This document shows positions 48,501 to 57,144 of a stretch of 64,000 nucleotides of DNA, one piece after another. Made by a program: the position numbers and the translations under genes. Location of the stretch: contig CACDRY010000001.1 of NCBI GenBank assembly GCA_902555275.1, forward strand, positions 62,001 to 126,000, given 5' to 3'. Under the pieces are notes generated by a model. It saw nothing but the letters and a program-made list of their open reading frames with translations, did not search any database and was not told the origin of the DNA. The first letter of the stretch is position 1. The number at the start of each line of letters is the position of its first letter. This stretch comes from an uncultured Pelagibacteraceae bacterium (lineage in GTDB: Bacteria; Pseudomonadota; Alphaproteobacteria; Pelagibacterales; Pelagibacteraceae).

Positions 48501-48533
48501 ACTAAAAAAAAGGGCCCAATTAAGGGCCCTTTT
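48501..48533 (-). terminator. Rho-independent-like terminator between the dctP-type gene and the dctQ/dctM genes
   Basis: Perfect stem AAAAGGGCCC (48508-48517) / GGGCCCTTTT (48524-48533), loop AATTAA; on the minus strand the stem runs into an 8-T tract. Confidence 0.85.
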
Positions 48534-48552
48534 AATTACATAAAAGACGTAA

Positions 48553-49686
48553 TTACATTCCTAGCACTCTGTTTCTTTGCTGAATGTAAGGTGAGTCTGA
48601 TAGGTTTGTCCAAGCACCAATTTCTTTTCTAGCTTTTAAGAAACTTGTGTGGATTCTCTCAGCTAGACCACTACTTGCTCTAGTTTCCTCAAAAACTTCC
48701 TCTGCTGCTTTTCCAAAACCATCGTAAACTTTATCACTAAACTTCTCTAGTTTAACACCATGGTCGTTTATCAATCTAGCTAATGCTGCTCCGTTTTTAG
48801 CATTGTACTCTGACATCATAACGTCGTTTTCAGTAGATGCACAAGCTTCGATTAACAACTGATCTGATTTTGATAAACTTGTAAACCAAGATTTATTACA
48901 TCCACAAGCTAACATTGAACCAGGTTCGTGCATTCCAGGATAGTAGTAGTATTTAGCTGCTTCTTGGAATTTCATTGCTTCATCATTCCATGGACCAACC
49001 CATTCTGTTGCATCAATTGCACCAGACACTAAGTTTTCATAAATCTGTCCACCAGGAAGTGAAACTGGAGATCCTCCAAGTTTACCAATAACTTGACCAC
49101 CTAATCCAGGCATACGCATTTTTAAACCTTTAAAGTCATTTGGACTTCTGATTTTCTTGTTAAACCATCCACCCATTTGAACTCCTGTATCACCACACAT
49201 GAAATTTTTTAGACCAAATTTATCTGCTAATTCATCCCATAATTGTTGACCACCAGCAAATCTGATCCAAGCATTCATTTCTGTGTAAGTGAAACCGAAA
49301 GGTACTGCAGTGAAGTAACCCCAAGCAGGATCTTTTTTCACCCAATAATAGTCTGCAGCATGATACATTTGAGAGTTACCTGAAGCAACTTCATCAAATG
49401 AGTCAAATGCCTTAACTCTTTCGTTAGCAGCGTAGTAAGTAACTTGAATTCTTCCATCACTTACATCACCAATTCTTTGCGCAAATCTTTGTGCACCAGT
49501 TCCTAGACCTGGGAAATCTCTTCCCCAAGTTGCTACCATTGAAACTTCAATTCTGTCTTTGGCAACAGCTGGAGCAGACAAAGATGATGCAGCTACAGCG
49601 GCAACACCTGTTGCAGCAGCAGCTTTAAAGAACTTACGTCTTGAAGGCGTTTTTTTTACCTTCATTAGTTTTTTGTCTTTAATCAT
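48553..49686 (-). CDS. TRAP transporter substrate-binding protein, TakP-like
   Basis: Twin-arginine-type signal (SRRKFFKAAAATGVAAVAASSLSAPAVA); NTGVQMGGWF-like, LKMRMPGLGG and DATEWVGPWNDE motifs as in TakP-type proteins. Confidence 0.9.
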   Translation of the reverse strand: MIKDKKLMKVKKTPSRRKFFKAAAATGVAAVAASSLSAPAVAKDRIEVSMVATWGRDFPGLGTGAQRFAQRIGDVSDGRIQVTYYAANERVKAFDSFDEVASGNSQMYHAADYYWVKKDPAWGYFTAVPFGFTYTEMNAWIRFAGGQQLWDELADKFGLKNFMCGDTGVQMGGWFNKKIRSPNDFKGLKMRMPGLGGQVIGKLGGSPVSLPGGQIYENLVSGAIDATEWVGPWNDEAMKFQEAAKYYYYPGMHEPGSMLACGCNKSWFTSLSKSDQLLIEACASTENDVMMSEYNAKNGAALARLINDHGVKLEKFSDKVYDGFGKAAEEVFEETRASSGLAERIHTSFLKARKEIGAWTNLSDSPYIQQRNRVLGM

Positions 49687-49790
49687 TTATTTCTCCTCTT
49701 TAGTTAATTAACTAATGATAATTAAACATAAATGTAACTTAGAGTCATTTTAAAAATTAGGACAAATAGGTTAAATACAACTTGAGATTG

Positions 49791-50744
49791 TTAATTGACT
49801 TTATTTTTGCAATTTCCTGTCTTAAAAAATTCATCAAGGTTGTCTATTGCTAAATTAGCCATTGCTGTTCTAGTTTCCTTGGTTGCACTACCTAAATGTG
49901 GAAGAATAAACGCGCTTTTATGCCTATAATAACCTTTGTTTAAATTTGGCTCATTTTTGTAGACATCTAATCCAACTGCATAAACTTTTCTTCTATCAAG
50001 AGCATCAACCATTGCCTCATCCTCTATTATATCGCCCCTTGCAACATTAGTTACAATTGCTCCTTTGGGCAAATATTCTATTGTATCTTTGTTTATCATG
50101 TTAATTGTCTCTTTCGATGCAGGACAGCAAACAGATAATACATCTGAAACTGATAACAAATCTTTTAGGTTGTCATGATAAACTGCTCCCTGCTCCTTAT
50201 CCTCAGTTAGCTTTGATCTATTGTGATAATGAATAACCATACCCAGCGATTTAGCGACTTTTGCAATCTTTTGTCCAATTCTTCCCATTCCTAATATTCC
50301 CAATCTAGTTCCAGTTAATTGTTTTCCTATTAATAAATCTGCTGACCAAACCCAACCTCCTTCTCTTGCTCTTTCAATTCCCTCAGAAGCTCTCCTGCAA
50401 GCACCCAATATTAAAAGAACCCCTATTTCAGCTGTTGCATCTGTCAAAACATCTGGAGTATTAGTCACTGCAATTCCTCTATTTCTTGCTGCATCCAAAT
50501 CAATATTTCCAAAACCAACTGCAAAATTTGATAATATTTTTACAGTATCGGGTAATTGATTTATTGTTTCAGCATCTAACTTATCAGTAAGAGCTGATAA
50601 TATTCCATCACAGCCATCGCTCATTTCAACAAGTTTTTTTTGAGAATATAGTTCATCGTTTAAATTCAAATTTGCATCAAAAATTTCTTTAGCCTTGTCT
50701 TCACAAGATCTTAGCAATCTTCTTGTGACCAAAATTTTTTTCAT
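49791..50744 (-). CDS. D-2-hydroxyacid dehydrogenase (glyoxylate reductase-like)
   Basis: LGILGMGRIGQKIAKVAKSLGM NAD-binding; PHLGSATKETRTAMANLAIDNL. Confidence 0.88.
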   Translation of the reverse strand: MKKILVTRRLLRSCEDKAKEIFDANLNLNDELYSQKKLVEMSDGCDGILSALTDKLDAETINQLPDTVKILSNFAVGFGNIDLDAARNRGIAVTNTPDVLTDATAEIGVLLILGACRRASEGIERAREGGWVWSADLLIGKQLTGTRLGILGMGRIGQKIAKVAKSLGMVIHYHNRSKLTEDKEQGAVYHDNLKDLLSVSDVLSVCCPASKETINMINKDTIEYLPKGAIVTNVARGDIIEDEAMVDALDRRKVYAVGLDVYKNEPNLNKGYYRHKSAFILPHLGSATKETRTAMANLAIDNLDEFFKTGNCKNKVN

Positions 50745-50754
50745 AGATATGTAA

Positions 50755-52134
50755 TTAATTTAAATCGAAAATTTTACCGGGATTCATTATGTTATTTACA
50801 TCCAAAGATCTTTTAATAGATTTCATAACGGGTACATTGTCAGGATGTTCTCTAAGCAAATAATGTTTCTTTTGAAGACCTATACCATGTTCTCCAGTAA
50901 TAGTTCCTTCAAGTTCAAGTGCTTTATTGATTAAATCATCACTATATTGTCTTATTCTTTTTTGTTTTTCATGATCCTCTGGATCATAAAGAACTATTGA
51001 ATGAAAATTTCCATCACCAACATGACCTACCATTGGAGCAGTTAGTCCCAGCTTTTGAACTTCTTTTTCTGCCCATGAAATACACTCAACTAATCTTGAA
51101 ATTGGAACGCAAACGTCTGTAGAATAAACTTTCATATCATTTCCTAATGCTTTAACCGAATAGTAAACATCGTGTCTTGCTTTCCATAATTTTTTTTGCT
51201 CTTCAGGAGAGGACGCCCATTGAAAATCACTTCCACCATTACTTTTTGAAATTTCTTCTACAATTCCAATATTTTCATTATTTGATGCTTCACTACCATG
51301 AAATTCAAAAAATAGAGTAGGTGACGCTTTTATATTTTCTAATTTAGAATACTTAATACTAATTTCCATTTGATCTTTATTAAGCATTTCAATTCTTGCA
51401 ATTGGAACACCGTACTGAATAACTTCTTGTGATGCTTTAACTGCAGAGTCTAAATCTGGGAAATAGCAAACTGCACTCATTATACTTTCAGGTATAGGTG
51501 ATAATCTTAGTTGTACTTCGGTAATTATTCCAAGTGTTCCTTCTGAACCTATAAATAAATTTGTGAGATTATATCCCGCAGAAGTTTTTTTTGTTCTAGC
51601 TCCTGTTTTAATAATATCTCCATTGGGAAGAACAACTGTGAGACCTGAAATTACAGTTCTCATTGTACCGTATTTAACAGCCATTGTTCCAGAAGCCGAA
51701 GTGGCAGCCATTCCACCAAGAGCTGCGTCTGCACCCGGGTCAATTGGAAAAAATACTCCATCCTCTCTTAAATATTCATTTAATTGTTTTCTTGTAACAT
51801 TTGCTTGAACCCTACAATCAAAGTCTTCAGCATTTACACTTAAAACCTTATTCATTTTTTCTAAAGAAATTGTTATTCCGTTTTGATTTCCAACAACATG
51901 ACCTTCTAAAGAAGTTCCAGTACCAAAAGGAACAACTGGTATTTTGTGTTCGTTACATAATTTTAATAATTGTGAAACTTCCTCATTTGTTTCGGGAAAT
52001 ACAACAGCTTTTGAAAGAATTGGATCATACGTGTCTTCACCTCTTGCATAATTTGCTCGCGTGGACTCTGATGTTGAAAATCTTCCGTTAAAGATTTTTT
52101 TCAATTCTGTTTGTACAATCTCATTCATAAGCAA
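50755..52134 (-). CDS. FAD-binding 2-hydroxyacid oxidoreductase (GlcD / D-lactate dehydrogenase-like)
   Basis: PCMH FAD domain (VVPFGTGTSLEGHVVG), C-terminal GEHGIGLQKKHYL. Confidence 0.9.
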   Translation of the reverse strand: MLMNEIVQTELKKIFNGRFSTSESTRANYARGEDTYDPILSKAVVFPETNEEVSQLLKLCNEHKIPVVPFGTGTSLEGHVVGNQNGITISLEKMNKVLSVNAEDFDCRVQANVTRKQLNEYLREDGVFFPIDPGADAALGGMAATSASGTMAVKYGTMRTVISGLTVVLPNGDIIKTGARTKKTSAGYNLTNLFIGSEGTLGIITEVQLRLSPIPESIMSAVCYFPDLDSAVKASQEVIQYGVPIARIEMLNKDQMEISIKYSKLENIKASPTLFFEFHGSEASNNENIGIVEEISKSNGGSDFQWASSPEEQKKLWKARHDVYYSVKALGNDMKVYSTDVCVPISRLVECISWAEKEVQKLGLTAPMVGHVGDGNFHSIVLYDPEDHEKQKRIRQYSDDLINKALELEGTITGEHGIGLQKKHYLLREHPDNVPVMKSIKRSLDVNNIMNPGKIFDLN

Positions 52135-52165
52135 ATATTACAAAAAAATCTTTTAAAAATACAGC

Positions 52166-53332
52166 CTATTTAGAAAGCATCTTGCCTATGTTTTCTAAGG
52201 CCTGCTGTATGTTATCTCTAGATGCGGCAAAACTAAATCTTACGTAGTCTTGGCAAGTTTGTCCAAATGCTGTTCCGGGAACTATTGCGACACCAGCTTC
52301 ATGCATTGCTTTTTTACAAAATTCTGCGCCTGTCATTCCAGTACCTTTTACATTTGGAAATGCATAAAAAGCTCCACCTGGGAGACTACATTCTATTCCT
52401 GGTAGATCATTTAAACCTTTATGAATTAAATTTCTTCTTAAAGTAAACTTATCTAGCATATCTTTAATTGAATCATCTGGTCCATCCAATGCAGCTATGC
52501 CAGCAAATTGTGCTGCTGCATTTACACAAGATACACTATTGATTAATAATTTATTCACATGTTCAACTAGTTCTTTTGGCCAAAAACTCCAACCTAATCT
52601 CCATCCAGTCATTGAATATGCTTTACTCCAACCTTCTAATACAATTAACCTATCTCTTAAATTTTCATAATGAAAAAACGATGGCATTTCTTTGTAGTCA
52701 AAAATTTGTCTACTATATATTTCATCACTTAAGATTGTAACATGCGGATGTTTTTCTAACTCTTTAGCAAAATAATCTATGACTGGTTTTTCAACAAAAC
52801 TTCCTGTTGGGTTGTTTGGGTTAATTAAAATTAACAATCTAGTTTTATCGGTAATTAAAGATAATATTTTATCTGGATCAAATTTAAGATCTTTGTCTTC
52901 AGTAAGATCATAAGGCACTGGTGTTGAACCAGTATAATTTATCATTGACTCATAAATCGGGAAAGCAGGTGTAGGATGAATTATTTCTGCCCCTGGTTCA
53001 CCAAAACATTGAATTGCATAACTCATTGTAGGCTTACCGCCTGGCATAATCAAAATTCTTTCAGCATCAATATCTGCATTATATCGTTTTTTAATCCATC
53101 TTGTTACAGCTTCTCTACATTCTGGAATTCCGTTAGACATAACATATCCATGATGACCATCGTCTAAAGCTTTTTTTGCAGCTTCAACGACATGTTTTGG
53201 TGTTTTAAAATCTGGTTGACCTAATCCCAAATGTATCATTGGGTGACCCTTTGCTTCTAATGCTTTAGCTTCAGCTAATACACTGAATGCAGACTCTGTT
53301 CCTAAGTTTTCTAAATTTTTTGCCAGTATCAT
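52166..53332 (-). CDS. PLP-dependent class I aminotransferase
   Basis: NPNNPTGSFV, SDEIYSRQIFD, EGWSKAYSMTGWRLGW Schiff-base Lys. Confidence 0.92.
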   Translation of the reverse strand: MILAKNLENLGTESAFSVLAEAKALEAKGHPMIHLGLGQPDFKTPKHVVEAAKKALDDGHHGYVMSNGIPECREAVTRWIKKRYNADIDAERILIMPGGKPTMSYAIQCFGEPGAEIIHPTPAFPIYESMINYTGSTPVPYDLTEDKDLKFDPDKILSLITDKTRLLILINPNNPTGSFVEKPVIDYFAKELEKHPHVTILSDEIYSRQIFDYKEMPSFFHYENLRDRLIVLEGWSKAYSMTGWRLGWSFWPKELVEHVNKLLINSVSCVNAAAQFAGIAALDGPDDSIKDMLDKFTLRRNLIHKGLNDLPGIECSLPGGAFYAFPNVKGTGMTGAEFCKKAMHEAGVAIVPGTAFGQTCQDYVRFSFAASRDNIQQALENIGKMLSK

Positions 53333-53397
53333 AAATTTATTTTTTAAAGTGAGAAAACTAACTGAAAAGGTTAACTATGTCTATTAATTAAAATTTT

Positions 53398-54549
53398 TTA
53401 TCTTCTATAAATAATTTTGGACTCATCTAGATCTTTTATACTTTTGCATCCCATCAATATCATGTTACGTCTTATTTCATCATGCATATTTTGCAGTAAT
53501 CTTTCTACTCCTTGTTGGCCACCAGCCCCTAAACTAAACAAAAAAGCTTTACCAAAACTACAAGCTGTCGCACCTGCTGCTAATGCTTTAAGAACATGTG
53601 TTCCTCTTCGAACTCCACCATCTAAAATTACCTCTAATTTATCTCCTACAGCATCTCTGATGGCTTTTACCTGATCAAATGGAGATCTAGATCCATCTAG
53701 TTGTCTTCCTCCATGATTTGATATCATTACAGCAGTACATCCAATATCTATAGCTCTCTTAGCATCATCAACTGACATAACTCCTTTTAGTGCAATTGGG
53801 CCATCCCATTTTTTTATACAATATTCTGCATCTTTCCAATTCATCGCAGGATCATATTGTTCATTTATGTATCCCATAACAGATTGAGCAATGTTAGTAC
53901 CTTTATCAACTTTATCTTTAAGATTTGCTAATTCGAATTTCTTATGCGTAAAATAATTAAATACCCATTGGGGTCTCATAGCAAAACTTAATAAACTATC
54001 TAAAGTAAATTTTGGTGGCGTTGTAAAACCTGTTCTATGATCTCTTTCCCTATTCCCAGCGACAATGGTATCAACTGTAATACACATTCCGTTGAAGTTT
54101 GCTCTTTTACATCTATCAATTAAGTCATTAGTTATTGATTGATCCTTGTGAATATATAATTGGAAAATTTTTGGCCCACTTGAAAGATTTGCAATTTCTT
54201 CAATCGAAAATGAAGCCATAGTAGACATACTATATATCGTACCAAATTTTTCAGCAGCACGTGCAGAAGCTTTATCTCCATCTGGATGATATAAACTTTG
54301 CATAGCAGTAGGTGATAAAAAAATTGGCATATCCATCTTTGTTCCAAAAACCTCTGTCTTTAAATCAGGTTCACCAACACTATTTAAAATATTTGGAATT
54401 AGATCACAGTCATTAAATGAATCTGTATTTCTGTTCATTGTAACTTCGTCATCAGCTCCTCCGTCTATATAATGAAAAATGGGAGCAGGAAGTTTTTTTT
54501 TGGCTAACTTTCTAAAGTCATCAAAGTTATAGCAATTGCTTAAACTCAT
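53398..54549 (-). CDS. FMN-dependent alpha-hydroxyacid dehydrogenase (LldD-like), paralog 1
   Basis: SNHGGRQLDGSRSPFDQV catalytic motif; HYIDGGADDEVTMNRN. Confidence 0.92.
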   Translation of the reverse strand: MSLSNCYNFDDFRKLAKKKLPAPIFHYIDGGADDEVTMNRNTDSFNDCDLIPNILNSVGEPDLKTEVFGTKMDMPIFLSPTAMQSLYHPDGDKASARAAEKFGTIYSMSTMASFSIEEIANLSSGPKIFQLYIHKDQSITNDLIDRCKRANFNGMCITVDTIVAGNRERDHRTGFTTPPKFTLDSLLSFAMRPQWVFNYFTHKKFELANLKDKVDKGTNIAQSVMGYINEQYDPAMNWKDAEYCIKKWDGPIALKGVMSVDDAKRAIDIGCTAVMISNHGGRQLDGSRSPFDQVKAIRDAVGDKLEVILDGGVRRGTHVLKALAAGATACSFGKAFLFSLGAGGQQGVERLLQNMHDEIRRNMILMGCKSIKDLDESKIIYRR

Positions 54550-55700
54550 TATACTCTGAATCTTAAGTTACTTCTGTTTAGGTCACTAATTTTTGTGCAA
54601 CCCATTAGTTTCATATCTCGTTGCAGTTCAGTTTTATATTGATTTAGTGCTCTTTCCACTCCTGCTTGACCTGCTGCTGCCAAAGCATAAAGATATAGTC
54701 TTCCACCTGAGCACGCTTTGGCACCCATAGATAATGCTTTAAGCATATGAGTTCCTCTATGAATTCCTCCTTCACAAATAACATCAAGTTTATCTCCAAC
54801 AGCGTCAACAATTTCTGCGAGTTGATCAAATGGAGATCTAGATCCATCTAGTTGTCTTCCTCCGTGATTTGAGACCATAATTCCAGTGCATCCAATATCT
54901 ACTGCTCTTTTTGCATCTTCAACACTCATAATACCTTTAAGAGCAAAATGACCTCCCCATTTAGAGCAAAGATTTTCAGCATCTTTCCAATTCATAGATT
55001 GGTCTAACATAGTAGAAAAATAACTCCCAATTGAAGAGTTAGTGCTTGTACCTTCTTTCACAAAATCTTGAAGGTGCGGTAATTCAAATTTACCTTTAGT
55101 CAGATAGTTTATTCCCCACATAGGCTTAGTAGCAAAACTAAACAAACTTGATAAAGTTAATTTAGGTGGAGATGTAAAACCAGTTCTTAAATCTCTTTCT
55201 CGGTTTCCTCCAGTAATAGTATCTACAGTTAAAGCCATTACGTCAAATTTTGCTGCTTTAGCTCTTTCTAAACATGAGTCATTCAAACCTCTATCTTTGT
55301 GGAAATAAAATTGAAACATCTTAGGAGTATCAATCATAGAAGAAATTTCCTCTACACTAACTGTGGCCAAAGCTGAAACACCAAACATAGTATTAAATTT
55401 TTTAGCTGCTTTTCCAACTGCTCTTTCTCCATCATAATGAAAAAGTCTTTGTAATGCTGTAGGTGCTAGGTAAAATGGTAAATCTAATTTTTTTCCAAAT
55501 ATTGTTGTTGAAAGATCAACATTTTCAACTCCTCTTAAAACATTTGGAACTAAATCAACGTCATCAAAAGCTCTAGTATTTCTAGCATAAGTTATCTCAT
55601 CATCAGCAGCACCATCAATGTAATGAAAAATTGGAGAAGGTAATTTTTTTTTAGCTAATTTTCTAAAATCACCAAAATTGTGACAATCCTTTAAATTCAT
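54549..55700 (-). CDS. FMN-dependent alpha-hydroxyacid dehydrogenase (LldD-like), paralog 2
   Basis: SNHGGRQLDGSRSPFDQL catalytic motif; same 383-aa length as paralog 1. Confidence 0.92.
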   Translation of the reverse strand: MNLKDCHNFGDFRKLAKKKLPSPIFHYIDGAADDEITYARNTRAFDDVDLVPNVLRGVENVDLSTTIFGKKLDLPFYLAPTALQRLFHYDGERAVGKAAKKFNTMFGVSALATVSVEEISSMIDTPKMFQFYFHKDRGLNDSCLERAKAAKFDVMALTVDTITGGNRERDLRTGFTSPPKLTLSSLFSFATKPMWGINYLTKGKFELPHLQDFVKEGTSTNSSIGSYFSTMLDQSMNWKDAENLCSKWGGHFALKGIMSVEDAKRAVDIGCTGIMVSNHGGRQLDGSRSPFDQLAEIVDAVGDKLDVICEGGIHRGTHMLKALSMGAKACSGGRLYLYALAAAGQAGVERALNQYKTELQRDMKLMGCTKISDLNRSNLRFRV

Positions 55701-55704
55701 ATAT

Positions 55705-56241
55705 CTAAAAACTACTTTTAAAATTGATCAATATCGAGTCACTGCCCGGGTTTTCATCACCGATATCAGCGTTTGAAATATGATGGTAGGTTACACCAAA
55801 TAAAGAACCTTTGGATAAATGAAGGTTTAGTTCAACCTCACTTTTAAATTCTATTGGAAACCCCATATCTTTGCCTTGGTCAAAACTTTCATATAACCCC
55901 ACACTAAAGCTAGGAACCAATGAAATATTTTCACTTAGTCTAATTAACTTTTGAAGTCCTGAAGACAAATAAACTGCATACTCTTCTCTTTTTTTTGTTT
56001 CTTCACCTTTACTAAATTGATTTTCCTTGTCTATAATACTTGTAAATTCGTAAATTTGTGTAAGTTCTCCTAAACTTAAAATATTGTAAGTATTATTTGA
56101 AACTTTCTTAATATTAAATAAAAGCCCTCCTGTCTCATGTTTATAATCGAAATAACCTATCTTATAATACAACTGATCATTAGCATTTGATATTGAGGAT
56201 GAAAGAAACAAAATAAAAAAAAATTTTAATATAATTCGCAT
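55705..56241 (-). CDS. Outer-membrane PagL-like lipid A deacylase / acyloxyacyl hydrolase family
   Basis: Signal peptide; C-terminal GVTYHHISNADIGDENPGSDSILINFKSSF matches the H-x-S-N...NPG pattern of the PagL family with a terminal Phe. Confidence 0.62.
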   Translation of the reverse strand: MRIILKFFFILFLSSSISNANDQLYYKIGYFDYKHETGGLLFNIKKVSNNTYNILSLGELTQIYEFTSIIDKENQFSKGEETKKREEYAVYLSSGLQKLIRLSENISLVPSFSVGLYESFDQGKDMGFPIEFKSEVELNLHLSKGSLFGVTYHHISNADIGDENPGSDSILINFKSSF

Positions 56242-56258
56242 AACGATAATATGTATAT

Positions 56259-56621
56259 CTACTTTATAGATACTTTTCTAAAAATTAAAAGGCCACCAAA
56301 AACAAATAAAATCAAAGGTAATACCCAAAGCAAAACTGTGTTTTTGTTAATTTCTGGATCATAAACTATCCACTCTCCATATTTACTCTTAAGAAAATCA
56401 TAAATCTGTTCATCATTTTTACCTTCATCGATTTTTTTTTGAATTAAAATTTTCATACTTAGAGCAAAATCAGATTGAGAGTCATAAACTGATTGCCCTT
56501 GACAAATTAAACATCTCAAATTTTTTGAAATTTGATCAACCTTTTCAGAATTAGCTGCATTTGATAGATTAAATGAACCTATTAAGTAAAATATTGCAAG
56601 GACTAAAATTTTAATTTTCAT
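56259..56621 (-). CDS. ccmH: Cytochrome c-type biogenesis protein CcmH
   Basis: LRCLICQGQSVYDSQSDFA motif (LRCxxC). Confidence 0.95.
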   Translation of the reverse strand: MKIKILVLAIFYLIGSFNLSNAANSEKVDQISKNLRCLICQGQSVYDSQSDFALSMKILIQKKIDEGKNDEQIYDFLKSKYGEWIVYDPEINKNTVLLWVLPLILFVFGGLLIFRKVSIK

Positions 56622-57144
56622 TTTTGATTATAATTTTAAGTTCATCAAGTTTTTTATTATCTAGTGGACCTATATATTTTTTTAAAATAGTTTTAGAATT
56701 GTTATTTATAAGAATTGTTTCAGGTACACCATATGCTCCTAGCTCAATTGAATTAACTCCAGAAGGGTCAACTACAATTTTAGAATAAGGATTACCCAGT
56801 TCTTTAATAAATTTTTTTGCATTAATTTCTTTATCTTTATAATTAATTCCTATTATATTTAACTTATCCAATGACTTGAGGTTTAATAAAAAAGGATGCT
56901 CCTCTCTACAAGGTAGACACCAGGAAGCCCAAATATTAATTATTGAATAGTCTTTATCATTTATCAATTCATATAATGTTGACTCTTCATCAGAGTAAAG
57001 AAACTTTGCCTTAAAGTTAAAATCAATTTTACTTGAGTTTAATTTAGGTGAATAATTATTTGTTTTATTCAGGCCTTTTAGAAGAATAAAAAAACTTACA
57101 ATAACTAAAAAAACTACTGTAATTAGCTTAATATTTTTAACCAT
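56611..57144 (-). CDS. ccmG: Thiol:disulfide interchange protein CcmG/DsbE
   Basis: Thioredoxin fold INIWASWCLPCREEHPFL; between ccmF and ccmH. Confidence 0.93.
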   Translation of the reverse strand: MVKNIKLITVVFLVIVSFFILLKGLNKTNNYSPKLNSSKIDFNFKAKFLYSDEESTLYELINDKDYSIINIWASWCLPCREEHPFLLNLKSLDKLNIIGINYKDKEINAKKFIKELGNPYSKIVVDPSGVNSIELGAYGVPETILINNNSKTILKKYIGPLDNKKLDELKIIIKNEN

